NCBI GenBank assembly: GCA_019694135.1 | Contig: JAIBCM010000004.1 | Location: 211,604 to 275,603 of the forward strand | From: Verrucomicrobiia bacterium | GTDB taxonomy: Bacteria > Verrucomicrobiota > Verrucomicrobiia > JADLBR01 > JAIBCM01 | Length of the DNA stretch: 64,000 nucleotides | Direction: 5' to 3' | Shown: positions 46,254-55,732 of the stretch, in pieces | Position numbering within the stretch: position 1 is the stretch's first letter | How the letters are laid out: each line of letters opens with the position of its first letter | Position numbers and translations under genes: made by a program | Notes under the pieces: model-generated | Told to the model about the DNA's origin: nothing | Databases searched by the model: none | Seen by the model: only the letters and a program-made list of their open reading frames with translations

Positions 46254-46519
46254 TGAAAACTACTAAAAATATGAAAATTGTCTTAGCTATAACTTGTTTA
46301 TTATTGGGAATAATATCTGCACCATGGATATCGACTCCTCTTTTAGAGTTTTGTCTAAAACGTATTGTAGGAATTTACCATCCTAATGAATTTGCTTTTA
46401 ATCAGAAAATGCAAAATATTTTTCCATTTGTGATTGTTTTAACGGGATTGATTATTGGAGGATGTTTGTTTTACCTCATTAAACTTTTAGTATATTTGAT
46501 ATTTCGTCGAAAAATATAA
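46253..46519 (+). CDS. Small two-span membrane protein, candidate immunity protein
   Basis: An 88-aa protein whose ATG overlaps the RHS TAA by one base (TAATG). Two TM segments, about residues 7-25 and 55-82. It has the gene position and size of an immunity protein for the RHS tip. No homology recognised. Confidence 0.6.
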   Translation: MKTTKNMKIVLAITCLLLGIISAPWISTPLLEFCLKRIVGIYHPNEFAFNQKMQNIFPFVIVLTGLIIGGCLFYLIKLLVYLIFRRKI

Positions 46520-46564
46520 CTTATTATTAATGAAGGGTCATCCCTAGAACAGAGGGTTAGATTT

Positions 46565-46741
46565 ATGAGGCAACCAATAGCAGGAAGTGTGCCGGCTATG
46601 ACTAAATCAGCCCTTGGCGCAAGCTTCTTAGACGTCAGTGAATGGGGTCAGAGCATGACTGTCAACAAAACAAGCGATGCTAAACACATCATGAAATGGA
46701 GCAAAAAGCTAATGGTTGAGCAGGTTTTTCGAGGGCAATAA
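46565..46741 (+). CDS. 58-codon ORF of doubtful status
   Basis: It reads ATG to TAA with AMTKSALGASFLDVSEWGQ in the middle and no obvious ribosome binding site. The region holds the 22-nt repeat at 46638, which suggests it is noncoding or a remnant of a mobile sequence. Low confidence as a gene. Confidence 0.25.
   Translation: MRQPIAGSVPAMTKSALGASFLDVSEWGQSMTVNKTSDAKHIMKWSKKLMVEQVFRGQ
46638..46659 (+). repeat. 22-nt motif shared with the region downstream of the second RHS gene
   Basis: GTGAATGGGGTCAGAGCATG continued by AC matches, in 19 of 22 positions, the reverse complement of 63241-63262. It lies about 385 nt downstream of RHS 1, in the same orientation relative to its RHS gene as the other copy. 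From memory, similar GGGGTCAGATCTTGAC sequences occur beside REP-associated transposases; none is intact here. Confidence 0.55.
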
Positions 46742-46777
46742 CTGAAAGAATAAGTAATTCACGACATAAATATTGCC

Positions 46778-46978
46778 ATGATTAAATCAAAATATTTTTT
46801 TATTATTTACTATGCCATTGGCGCTTTCTTATTAGCGTTGTTATTAAGTGATTGGTTAGCAGTAAATTATCGATGGCAAAAAGAGGGTTTGGAATTGTTT
46901 CTTTTTATTATATTTTATTCAGTTTCGGCTTATCTCAGTGAAAATTTTTTAAGGTTTGATAAACGCAAAAAGTCTTAA
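46778..46978 (+). CDS. 66-aa membrane protein
   Basis: Two hydrophobic segments (about 7-27 and 38-54) with Lys-rich C-terminus (DKRKKS). It is of immunity-protein size and near the RHS gene but lacks evidence of coupling. Unknown. Confidence 0.45.
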   Translation: MIKSKYFFIIYYAIGAFLLALLLSDWLAVNYRWQKEGLELFLFIIFYSVSAYLSENFLRFDKRKKS

Positions 46979-47009
46979 TCGGAATAATATTAAACAGAAA
47001 ATTTATTTT

Positions 47010-48665
47010 ATGAAAAAAACACTTTTACTTCTGTGTTTCATTAATCTTTTTCAGGTCAGTTATGGCACCATCTTTTTGCAGGACTCTTTTCCTGTAGATG
47101 GGAGTTTGAATGGTAAACTACCGTTAATAGGTTCTGTCTGGACAAATAATTCAGGCAGTTTGGATCAGATGAAAGTGATTGGAGGGAGGGTTATATTTAA
47201 TGGAGGTGACAATCAAGATGTTCAATCGTTATTTGCTTGGGGTGGTGGGGGAAGTCTTTTTGTGGGTTTTACCGTTAATGCTGCAGTTGTTCCGAATGCT
47301 GGAACAGGCGATTATATTGGATCATTTCGATCCAGCAGTTTTTTTAATGGTCGTATCTTTTACTCTCGCCCTAATGGTTCACCTCCAGACACTTTTCGTA
47401 TGGGCATTGCAACGAATGGCTCTATTCCAGTTGTGGAGTGGCCTATGGATTTGCCTATTAATACTGATTTTCGAGTGGTAGTGCGTATGATTGAGAATGG
47501 TGCGAATGATAATGTCACGCTTTGGATTAATCCTGCTAGCATGGCTGATCCTTCTGTCGCCACGGAGAATGTTAGTTTGTTTAATGCGATTAGCGGTTTC
47601 ATTTTAAGACAGGGTGGTAGTTTGACTGGTAAAGTGAGTATTGATGATTTAGTTGTCACAGATAATTTCACAAATGCGGCAGTGGTTAATACTCCTCCGA
47701 CTATTGAAGGCCAAGGCGTTGCCAATGTAACACTAGGCAAAAATCCGTCCCCAACTATTATTAATTTACATCCCGCTTTTCAAGATGCAGAAACAGCAGA
47801 TAGCGACCTCGTATATTCGGTGATAGCAACGAACTTGGTGTTGGGTGATCCACAGCTCTTTAGTGGTATCGCAATCGATAATGTGGCTGATACTTTAACT
47901 TTAAGTTATCAACCAGAAAAATTGGCTATTTTTAATATTACAGTTCGAGCTATGGATGAAGGAGGTTTATTTGGTGATGATACTTTTCAAGTTTCGGTTG
48001 GTCCTCCTGTTCCGCCATTAGTTATTACTAACATAGTTATTACTCCTTCTAATGAAATGGTTTTAATTGGGCAAAAACTGTCCTTAATGGTGACCGGTTA
48101 TGGAACTAATGCTTCGAGTAATCTTACTTTTTCTGTAACATGGAGCTCAGAAGCGCCTAACATTGCTACGGTTGATAATGCGGGGATTGTAACCGGGCTT
48201 AGTCCAGGTGAAACATCTATTACAGCAGTTTACGATAACCAAACCAACAGTGTGAATGTCAGTGTGCGAAAAGAATTTCTCATTAATTTTAGTAAAATCA
48301 AACCGGCGAAACAAACGCCCAAATTAAAGACAGGCAAAGGATTTGCTGTGAATGGCAAATTTGAAACCGGTAGTAATATTTTTACTAAAGCCGATATCAT
48401 TGCGAAACCGTTAAAGATTCAGTTTGCTTTTCTGAGCAGCACTAATACCAATGACATTACGTTTCGTGACATCACCAAAATTACAGGATTCAAAGCGGTG
48501 AAAGCTGGTAACAAAGGTAAGTTCGTCGTCAAACCTGTCGGCACAGATTTACCCGCAGGCAACGTGACTGTGCTGTTACGTGCTTTCCTAGGCCCGGAAA
48601 ATGTAAATCAAGAAATCTCACAAATCTTTACGAATGCAACACCGTTTGAAGTAAGGCGGAAGTAA
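47010..48665 (+). CDS. Secreted protein with Big_2 immunoglobulin-like domain
   Basis: A 551-aa protein from ATG at 47010, with signal peptide 1-19. The first 220 residues are a beta-rich LamG-like domain (FLQDSFPVDGSLNG, LDQMKVIGGRVIF). Then a cadherin-like segment (FNITVRAMDEGGLF), and a Big_2 domain at about 335-415 (VTWSSEAPNIATVDNAGIVT, LSPGETSITAVYDN). The C-terminal part is a beta-sandwich rich in Lys. It is probably an extracellular surface protein. It recalls the C-terminal region of the 813-aa NHL protein in composition. Confidence 0.75.
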   Translation: MKKTLLLLCFINLFQVSYGTIFLQDSFPVDGSLNGKLPLIGSVWTNNSGSLDQMKVIGGRVIFNGGDNQDVQSLFAWGGGGSLFVGFTVNAAVVPNAGTGDYIGSFRSSSFFNGRIFYSRPNGSPPDTFRMGIATNGSIPVVEWPMDLPINTDFRVVVRMIENGANDNVTLWINPASMADPSVATENVSLFNAISGFILRQGGSLTGKVSIDDLVVTDNFTNAAVVNTPPTIEGQGVANVTLGKNPSPTIINLHPAFQDAETADSDLVYSVIATNLVLGDPQLFSGIAIDNVADTLTLSYQPEKLAIFNITVRAMDEGGLFGDDTFQVSVGPPVPPLVITNIVITPSNEMVLIGQKLSLMVTGYGTNASSNLTFSVTWSSEAPNIATVDNAGIVTGLSPGETSITAVYDNQTNSVNVSVRKEFLINFSKIKPAKQTPKLKTGKGFAVNGKFETGSNIFTKADIIAKPLKIQFAFLSSTNTNDITFRDITKITGFKAVKAGNKGKFVVKPVGTDLPAGNVTVLLRAFLGPENVNQEISQIFTNATPFEVRRK

Positions 48666-48676
48666 GTGTCATAACA

Positions 48677-49129
48677 ATGATTCCGATTATGAAAGAAAGC
48701 TTTTGGAGAAATTTGTTGGTATTTGTTGGATGCCTGTTGATTGCTTCCTTATTATTTCCTTTTTTGAAATTGGGATCTTATTATTTGCTTATTGAAGGCA
48801 AAAATTTTTCGGGCTTATTTCGTCACATCTACATAGCTATACTAAGCTATTTTCCAACGGCTGTATTTTTTTTGCTGTTTGGTTTTATCATCTCATATTC
48901 ATTAAAAACTTTGAAACTATTTTACTGGGTTTTGTTATTTGGAATATGCGTTTCGCTCATATCTTATATTCGATATGTGATGTATGGAGAAGTTTCTGGT
49001 CCGATTTGGTTTCGTATTTTATTTTACATGAAATTTCTAATTCCTCCTGTAGCTTCTGTTCTGGGATTTGTAATTTTCCGAAAATTAATGGAAAGATTGC
49101 GAACTCGCAATGAACATTCTCATTCATGA
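48677..49129 (+). CDS. Four-span membrane protein, unknown
   Basis: A 150-aa hydrophobic protein with about four membrane segments (residues 12-32, 46-75, 82-100, 120-137). ATG at 48677 or 48689. It sits 11 nt after the Big_2 gene. No family recognised. Confidence 0.55.
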   Translation: MIPIMKESFWRNLLVFVGCLLIASLLFPFLKLGSYYLLIEGKNFSGLFRHIYIAILSYFPTAVFFLLFGFIISYSLKTLKLFYWVLLFGICVSLISYIRYVMYGEVSGPIWFRILFYMKFLIPPVASVLGFVIFRKLMERLRTRNEHSHS

Positions 49130-49227
49130 GATACGAATTTTATATGATGATCAGGGATTATTAACTTTTTGATAACAATTACTCTCTAACTTTCAATTCT
49201 TGCTTAATTGGGGGCAGCATAATTTTT

Positions 49228-49428
49228 ATGAAGTATTTCTTAGCTTTTTTATTTGTTTTGGCGGGCATATTTATGTTGTATTATCAAGTGCGTGTTCATG
49301 GTGTTATGTTTGTTGCACAGATTGTAATCGCGGTAAATTTATTTTATAGTGCAGTTTGGCTTTGGGGTGCGCAGGATATCGTACTATTTAAGCGATCAAA
49401 ATCACAAAACTCTAAAACCAAATTATAA
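49228..49428 (+). CDS. 66-aa two-span membrane protein
   Basis: Two TM segments (3-20 and 29-48), Lys/Ser-rich tail (KRSKSQNSKTK). Directly abuts the lipoprotein gene, whose ATG follows the stop. Unknown function. Confidence 0.5.
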   Translation: MKYFLAFLFVLAGIFMLYYQVRVHGVMFVAQIVIAVNLFYSAVWLWGAQDIVLFKRSKSQNSKTKL

Positions 49429-50487
49429 ATGATATTTATGATTCAAAAAAGATTTAAGAAATTAGCAAGTTATGGGGTGTTGATGCTTTTGTTTAGTGGT
49501 TGTTCACGTTCTTGGCATGTTAATGATGCATCGACAGAAGGTGATGTTTTTACAAAAGCTGTAGGGGATAAAGAAAAGGGGAATGGCTCAGTTAATAAAC
49601 CATTTTTAACTATTGAACAGGCAGTTCAAAAAGCTTCGCCTGGTGATACTATTTTTATTGATACCGGGGTTTATACTAATCCGGTGGATCAAGCGGTTTC
49701 TGTCGTTGTTTCCGTCGATAAACCCAAATTAAGTGTGGAAGGCGCAGGGGTTGAGAAAACTAGGATACAACTTCCGACTAATCCTAAAGAGTTTCAATGC
49801 GGTATTAGAATTGCAGCAGAGAAAGTCAGGCTTCAAAATCTTAGTATAAAAGGAGGAACCTTGGGAGTTTTCATACATCAAACGAGTCAAGCTGTGGTTA
49901 AAAATGTAAACGCCGAAGGACAAACAGCGCATGGTTTTTTATTAGACCAAGCGCAAAAGTGTGAGCTGAGCGATTGCCAAGCTCAAAAAATTGGGTTTCG
50001 AGGATTTCAATTAAAAGACGCGACTGACAACAAGATACATCATAACCTTTCCAAGGAAAATGGTAATGCCGGGTTTTGTTTGTCATCATCGGCGGGAAAT
50101 AGTTTGCAACAAAATATTGCTCAGGATAATGCCACCAGTGGATTCTTTATTAATGGATCAAGCCAGAGTAATTTGATTGCAAACAATCGAGCGATTTCTA
50201 ATGGGATAGGAGGCTTTTATCTTTATGGAAAAAGCAGAGAAAATCAGTTGAAAAATAATTTTTCTCAAGGCAATGGGGTGGGGATTTCTCTCAATAATTC
50301 TTATGCCAACACATTATCCGAGAACCAGATTTGTTCCAATAAAGGTTACGGCGTTGTTTGCAAATCAGGCAGTGATTCCAATAAAATCTTGGGCAATCGA
50401 CTTAGCAAAAATAAAGCGCCACAGATTTGTATTGCTAAAGAGAACGAGAAAAATAATAGAGTTGAGAATAACGTTGTTGAAAATTGA
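49429..50487 (+). CDS. Beta-helix lipoprotein
   Basis: A 352-aa protein with a lipobox (LLFSGC, Cys25 or Cys22 if ATG 49438 is the start), which predicts lipid anchoring. It is followed by DUF1565/NosD-like sequence: NGSVNKPFLTIEQAVQKA, DTIFIDTGVYTNPVDQ, and then short parallel beta-helix turns (KCELSDCQAQKIGFRGFQL, NGIGGFYLYGKSRENQLKNN). Right-handed beta-helix proteins often bind or cleave polysaccharides. No catalytic residues are obvious. Confidence 0.8.
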   Translation: MIFMIQKRFKKLASYGVLMLLFSGCSRSWHVNDASTEGDVFTKAVGDKEKGNGSVNKPFLTIEQAVQKASPGDTIFIDTGVYTNPVDQAVSVVVSVDKPKLSVEGAGVEKTRIQLPTNPKEFQCGIRIAAEKVRLQNLSIKGGTLGVFIHQTSQAVVKNVNAEGQTAHGFLLDQAQKCELSDCQAQKIGFRGFQLKDATDNKIHHNLSKENGNAGFCLSSSAGNSLQQNIAQDNATSGFFINGSSQSNLIANNRAISNGIGGFYLYGKSRENQLKNNFSQGNGVGISLNNSYANTLSENQICSNKGYGVVCKSGSDSNKILGNRLSKNKAPQICIAKENEKNNRVENNVVEN

Positions 50488-50490
50488 AGA

Positions 50491-50844
50491 GTGAAACAGC
50501 GATTAAAAAGTTTCCAGTATGCCGGGCAGGGGCTAGTCACTTTTTTGCGAACTCAGCCCAACGCATGGATTCATGCTTTAGCGACGGTTGTCGTAATCAT
50601 TATGGGAATTTTTTTCTCTATTAGTCGCATGGAGTGGGTTGGCATTATTATGGCGATAGGTTTGGTCTGGGTGGCAGAATCGTTTAATACAGCAATAGAA
50701 TTTCTGGCTGATGAGGTTACCCAAGAAAAACGTGAATTAATTGGTAAAGCAAAAGATGTTGCGGCTTGTGGAGTGCTGTTCGCTTCGTTGATAGCACTAC
50801 TTGTTGGGATTGCGATTTTTTGGCCTTATTTAGTTTCGTTTTGA
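50491..50844 (+). CDS. dgkA: Diacylglycerol/undecaprenol kinase
   Basis: A 117-aa membrane protein starting at GTG 50491. It carries the DgkA signature: EPN-like WIHALATVVVI, then VWVAESFNTAIEFLADEVT (Mg/ATP-binding helix), and KDVAACGVLFASLIALLVG. Three TM segments. It phosphorylates diacylglycerol or undecaprenol at the inner membrane. Starts 3 nt after the lipoprotein stop. Confidence 0.92.
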   Translation: MKQRLKSFQYAGQGLVTFLRTQPNAWIHALATVVVIIMGIFFSISRMEWVGIIMAIGLVWVAESFNTAIEFLADEVTQEKRELIGKAKDVAACGVLFASLIALLVGIAIFWPYLVSF

Positions 50845-50911
50845 TAGACTCATTGTTTGTTATGAGTGCTCATTTTTTTGATGGTGAGATGGTAAATGAT
50901 AAAACTAAACC

Positions 50912-50983
50912 TGCCGCGCTAGGACTCGAACCTAGAACACTCAGATCCAGAATCTGATGTGCTACCAATTGCACCACGCGGCA
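50912..50983 (-). tRNA. tRNA-Gln (anticodon CUG)
   Basis: The minus strand folds as a 72-nt cloverleaf: acceptor TGCCGCG / CGCGGCA, D-arm GTGC-GCAC, anticodon stem TCAGA/TCTGA with loop TTCTGGA (anticodon CTG), and T-arm CTAGG TTCGAGT CCTAG. CCA is not encoded. It lies between dgkA and gltB. Confidence 0.95.
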
Positions 50984-51124
50984 CTGAATGAATTAAGTTT
51001 TATCGTAAAAAATGGGATTGAAAAGGAAATCGTTTGGGGCAAAGTTAAGGAATTGAGAATGAAGAATAAAGAGGCTACGAGTTCAGGCTAGTAGTCAAAT
51101 TGGCAAATAAAAACACGCTCTTGC

Positions 51125-51150
51125 TTGCCTTTCGTAGGTTTTCAAGGCAA
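51125..51150. promoter_or_regulatory. Hairpin in the gltB 5' leader
   Basis: TTGCCTT and AAGGCAA pair as a 7-bp stem around a 12-nt loop, ending 13 nt before the gltB ATG. It may regulate translation initiation. The rest of the 50984-51163 gap shows nothing I can name. Confidence 0.35.
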
Positions 51151-51163
51151 TTTCTTGTAGGAC

Positions 51164-54100
51164 ATGAAGTTAAATCAGGCTATTTGGGATAAAGTTGGAA
51201 CGCGACGTTTGTTGTATCATCCGGATCGTGAGCATGATGCGTGTGGTGTGGGGCTTGTTGCGAATATTCATGGCACGCGGTCGCATGAAATTTTGAAGAT
51301 TGCGATTACTTCGGTGTGCAATTTGAATCATCGTGGTGCCATTGATGCGGATGCGAAGACGGGTGATGGCGCAGGTATTTTAACGCAGATTCCGCATGAG
51401 CTTTTTGCCAAGGTGGTGGAGCAGATGGGGCATCGTTTGTATCAACCTCAGGATTTGGGTGTGGGGATGATGTTTTTACCGCGCCAAAATGCTTACAATC
51501 AAGCGCGTTGTCGTCAGATCGTGGAGGAAACACTTCAAAAGCGTGGTTTGTTTTTATTTGGCTGGCGTGTGGTGCCTGTTAAGCAAAAGGTTTTGGGTGA
51601 TAAGGCGTTGTCGACTTGTCCTCAGATTGAACAGGTGCTCGTAGGGCGTCCGGCCGGCATGAAGATTACGGACGATGAGTATGAGCGTTTGCTTTTTTTG
51701 TGTCGCAATGAAATTGAGGATCGCGCGTTGGCTGATCAAATCCCGGATTTTTATATTCCCTCGTTTTCGAGTCGCACGATTGTTTATAAGGGGTTGTTAG
51801 CATCGCCGCAGTTACCGCAATTTTATCCTGATTTGAAAGATGCTAATTATAAAACGGCGGTAGCAGTTTTTCATCAACGTTACAGCACGAACACGTTTCC
51901 CACGTGGCCGTTGGCGCATCCGTTTCGGGTGGTATCGCATAATGGTGAAATCAATACAATTCGCGGCAATCGCAATTGGATGCATGCGCGCGAGGCCGAG
52001 TTACAGGCAGATTTTTGGGGTGAAGATATTAAGCATTTGCGCCCCATTATTCAGGATGGAGGAAGTGATTCGGCAAGTTTGGATAATGCGGCGGAGGTGC
52101 TTTTTATGTCGGGTCGGGATTTGTTGCATAGCATGATGATGTTGGTGCCGCCAGCCTGGGAAAATGAAAAAGAGTTATCGCAAGCTGTGCGCGATTTTTA
52201 TCATTATCATGCTTGTTTGAATGAGCCGTGGGATGGTCCTGCTGCGTTAGTTTTTTCGGATGGATTAAAAGTGGGCGCTTGTTTGGATCGTAATGGGTTG
52301 CGTCCTGCACGTTATACCATTCGTAAAAATGGTATTTTTGTTTTGGCTTCGGAAGTAGGCACGAGCGCTTTGGGGGATGCAGACGTAATTGAAAAAGGGC
52401 GTTTGGCTCCGGGCGAAATGATTGCGATTGATTTGGTAAAAGGAAAATTGTTACGCGATCAAGAAATCAAAACGCATTTCGCTTCGCAAAAACCTTATGG
52501 AGAATGGGTCAAAAAACATTTGTTCGAATTAAAGGGAGCGAATCAAGAGCATGCTCTGGATCAGTTCGAAGCTAGCTCTTTAGTGCAGCAACAACTTTGC
52601 TTTGGTTACAATGAAGAAGAGCTAAAAATGATTGTGGCGCCGATGGCGCTCTACGGAGAAGAACCGATTGGAAGCATGGGGGATGACACGCCATTGGCGG
52701 TGTTATCGAAAAAGCCGCGTTTGCTTTATACTTATTTCAAACAGTTATTTGCTCAGGTGACCAATCCGCCGATTGATCCGATTCGCGAGAAAAATGTGAT
52801 GTCTTTAGCGACTTATACGGGTCGCCGTCATAATTGGTTATCGGAAACGCCACTTCATGCCCAGTTGCTCAAGTTAGACACGCCGTTTCTGTTCAATGAG
52901 CAGGTGAAAACTTTATTGAATTTAAAAAATGATTCTTTAAAAACGGTGCGATTATCTTGTCTTTTTGCCGTGTCATCGGGTCGAGAAGGATTACGTAAGG
53001 CCATTGAAAATTTGTGTTCTGAAGTGGAGAAAGCGGTAGATCAAGGGGCGAGCATGGTTATTTTATCAGATCGTGGCGTGACTTCCGAACTGGTTGCCAT
53101 GCCGATGCTGCTAGCTTTGGGTGCGGTGCATCATGCGCTAATTCGCGCAGGCAAACGTATGCGCTGCAGTTTTATTTGCGAAACAGCCGAGGCTCGTGAT
53201 GTGCATCAGTATGCTTGTTTGATCAGTTATGGTGCTTCGGGAATTAATCCCTGGTTGGCTTTAGACACTTTGCGTGACCTACATGCAAAGGGAAGTTTAG
53301 GTGAATTAAGTTTAGCTCAAGCTTTGGAAAATTACGCGACAGCCTTGAATAAAGGGTTGCTTAAGATTATGTCGAAAATGGGAATTTCGACTGTAAGTAG
53401 TTATCGCGGTGCACAGATTTTTGAAGCAATTGGCGTTTCTGAAGCATTGATTGAGCAATGTTTTAAAGGAACAACTTCACAAATTGGTGGTGTGGACATC
53501 GAAGAAATTGCTGACGAATCTTTAGCCCGTCACGCGTTAGGTTACGGAAACAATGGAGAAAATGTTGGCGACCCAAAATTGTTTGATGCCGGGTATTATC
53601 GCAATCGACAAGGTGGCGAAATGCATGCGATCACAGCGCCAGTGATTCAAAATTTTCATACTTTTGTTGGACTCAAAGGCGCAGATAAAGCCAACCAAAT
53701 GGAAGATTACAAAAAATATGTGGCTGCCACTTTGGAAAATTCGCCAGTTTCTTTAAAACATCTTTTGGCTTTCAAAGCTGCGCAACCAATTTCTATTGAT
53801 GAAGTCGAGCCATTAGAGGAGATTCGTCAACGTTTTACCACTGCAGGTATGTCGCTAGGTGCTTTATCCCCGGAAGCGCATGAGGCACTAGCTATAGCGA
53901 TGAATCGAATTGGTGGAAAATCCAATTCCGGTGAGGGTGGCGAAGATCCTGCGCGATTTACCATTCGCGAAAATGGAGATTCGGCTAATAGCGCGATTAA
54001 ACAAGTAGCTTCGGGACGATTTGGTGTAACGGCAGAATATTTGGCATCGGCGAAAGAGTTGGAAATTAAAATGGCACAGGGCGCCAAACCCGGTGAAGGG

Positions 54101-55732
54101 GGGCAATTGCCGGGTTACAAAGTCAATGGATTGATTTCGCAACTGCGTCGCAGTGTGCCTGGCATTACGTTAATTTCGCCGCCGCCGCATCATGATATTT
54201 ATAGCATCGAAGATTTGGCGCAGTTAATTTACGACTTGAAACAAGCTAATCCGCGCGCAAAAGTTTGCGTGAAATTGGTTGCGGAAAGTGGTGTGGGCAC
54301 GATTGCTGCGGGTGTGGCTAAAGCGCATGCCGATATTGTTTTAATTAGTGGTCACGAAGGTGGCACGGGAGCTTCTCCTTTGTCTTCGATTAAAAATGCG
54401 GGTGGTCCTTGGGAAATTGGATTGGCTGAAGCGCATCAGGTGCTGGTTTTAAATGGGCTACGAAATCGTGTGACTTTGCGTACGGATGGTGGAATTAAAA
54501 ATGGCATGGATATTGTCATGGCTGCGATGTTAGGCGCGGAAGAATTTAATTTTGGCACGACCGCACTGATTGCGATGGGCTGTGTGTATGTGCGTCAATG
54601 TCATCTTAACACGTGTCCTGTGGGTATTGCGACTCAGGATGAGCGTTTGCGCACCAAGTTTCGCGGATCGCCGGATATGGTGGTGAATTTTTTCAATGGT
54701 GTCGCACAAGAGGTGCGTGAAATTTTGGCTTCGTTAGGGGTTCGAACTTTGAATGAAATTATTGGTCGAGTTGATTTCTTGCAACAACGCAAAACCGGAA
54801 ATCCTAAATTCGATAAAATTGATTTGAGTCGTTTATTAGCCATGCCGCCTGTGGATAATGACACGCCGCTTTATCATACTTGGGAACGCAACGATAAAAA
54901 AGAGGATCGGCCTTTGGATGATGTGATTTTGCAGGATTCTAAGACTGCGCTGCGAACCAAACGTAAGGTGGTGTTGGAATATCCGGTGAAAAATATTCAG
55001 CGTTGTGTGGGCACGAAATTGAGTGGAGAAATTGCTTATCGTTACGGCGAAGAAGGATTGCCGCAGGGCACGGTTCACTTAAAATTGAAAGGGACAGCGG
55101 GACAGAGTTTAGGCGCGTTTTTAGCTAAGGGAGTTCGTATTACTCTAGTTGGTGAAGCTAATGATTATGTGGGCAAGGGAATGAATGGGGGAGAGATTAT
55201 TTTAATGCCTTCGCCTAAAGTTAAATATGAAGCGGAAGCCAATTCGATCTGTGGCAATACTGTGCTGTATGGCGCAACGGGAGGAGAATTCTTTGCTTGT
55301 GGTCGTGCGGGAGAACGATTTGCGGTGCGAAATAGTGGTGCTGTTGCGGTGATTGAAGGAGTAGGCGATCATGGTTGTGAGTATATGACCAATGGCATGG
55401 TAATTGTATTAGGTGAAACCGGGAAAAATTTTGCAGCTGGTATGAGTGGTGGAGTAGCCTATGTGTTGGATGAAAATGAAACTTTTTCCAATAAATACAA
55501 TTCTACTATGGTTAATTTGCAACGCATCAATCTTGATGATGCAAGTTTAGTGAAAGAACAAATCTATAAGCATTTGGAATTAACCGATAGCAAGCGCGCG
55601 AAAACCATTTTGGCAAAATGGAATCATTACGAAAAACTTTTCTGGAAGGTGATTCCTCATCCTCCCACAGCGACTGTAGGGAAACCTGAAGCCGCTGTAA
55701 AAAGCACGAATCCTTTACCAACACGCTTTTAA
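51164..55732 (+). CDS. gltB: Glutamate synthase large subunit
   Basis: A 1522-aa protein. A short propeptide ends at DREHDA before Cys27, the N-terminal nucleophile of the glutaminase domain (CGVGLVANIHG). Next come the central domain, the FMN synthase domain with SNSGEGGEDPARF and GHEGGTGASPLSSIKNAG, the 3Fe-4S cluster Cys pattern CVYVRQCHLNTCPVG near residue 1140, and the C-terminal GXGXG beta-helix. It forms glutamate from glutamine and 2-oxoglutarate. The small subunit gltD is not here. Confidence 0.97.
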   Translation: MKLNQAIWDKVGTRRLLYHPDREHDACGVGLVANIHGTRSHEILKIAITSVCNLNHRGAIDADAKTGDGAGILTQIPHELFAKVVEQMGHRLYQPQDLGVGMMFLPRQNAYNQARCRQIVEETLQKRGLFLFGWRVVPVKQKVLGDKALSTCPQIEQVLVGRPAGMKITDDEYERLLFLCRNEIEDRALADQIPDFYIPSFSSRTIVYKGLLASPQLPQFYPDLKDANYKTAVAVFHQRYSTNTFPTWPLAHPFRVVSHNGEINTIRGNRNWMHAREAELQADFWGEDIKHLRPIIQDGGSDSASLDNAAEVLFMSGRDLLHSMMMLVPPAWENEKELSQAVRDFYHYHACLNEPWDGPAALVFSDGLKVGACLDRNGLRPARYTIRKNGIFVLASEVGTSALGDADVIEKGRLAPGEMIAIDLVKGKLLRDQEIKTHFASQKPYGEWVKKHLFELKGANQEHALDQFEASSLVQQQLCFGYNEEELKMIVAPMALYGEEPIGSMGDDTPLAVLSKKPRLLYTYFKQLFAQVTNPPIDPIREKNVMSLATYTGRRHNWLSETPLHAQLLKLDTPFLFNEQVKTLLNLKNDSLKTVRLSCLFAVSSGREGLRKAIENLCSEVEKAVDQGASMVILSDRGVTSELVAMPMLLALGAVHHALIRAGKRMRCSFICETAEARDVHQYACLISYGASGINPWLALDTLRDLHAKGSLGELSLAQALENYATALNKGLLKIMSKMGISTVSSYRGAQIFEAIGVSEALIEQCFKGTTSQIGGVDIEEIADESLARHALGYGNNGENVGDPKLFDAGYYRNRQGGEMHAITAPVIQNFHTFVGLKGADKANQMEDYKKYVAATLENSPVSLKHLLAFKAAQPISIDEVEPLEEIRQRFTTAGMSLGALSPEAHEALAIAMNRIGGKSNSGEGGEDPARFTIRENGDSANSAIKQVASGRFGVTAEYLASAKELEIKMAQGAKPGEGGQLPGYKVNGLISQLRRSVPGITLISPPPHHDIYSIEDLAQLIYDLKQANPRAKVCVKLVAESGVGTIAAGVAKAHADIVLISGHEGGTGASPLSSIKNAGGPWEIGLAEAHQVLVLNGLRNRVTLRTDGGIKNGMDIVMAAMLGAEEFNFGTTALIAMGCVYVRQCHLNTCPVGIATQDERLRTKFRGSPDMVVNFFNGVAQEVREILASLGVRTLNEIIGRVDFLQQRKTGNPKFDKIDLSRLLAMPPVDNDTPLYHTWERNDKKEDRPLDDVILQDSKTALRTKRKVVLEYPVKNIQRCVGTKLSGEIAYRYGEEGLPQGTVHLKLKGTAGQSLGAFLAKGVRITLVGEANDYVGKGMNGGEIILMPSPKVKYEAEANSICGNTVLYGATGGEFFACGRAGERFAVRNSGAVAVIEGVGDHGCEYMTNGMVIVLGETGKNFAAGMSGGVAYVLDENETFSNKYNSTMVNLQRINLDDASLVKEQIYKHLELTDSKRAKTILAKWNHYEKLFWKVIPHPPTATVGKPEAAVKSTNPLPTRF

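Noticed and set aside
46565..46741. Transposase gene remnant
   Set aside because: The nearby motif hints at REP-type elements, but the frame has no transposase motif. It is kept only as a doubtful ORF.
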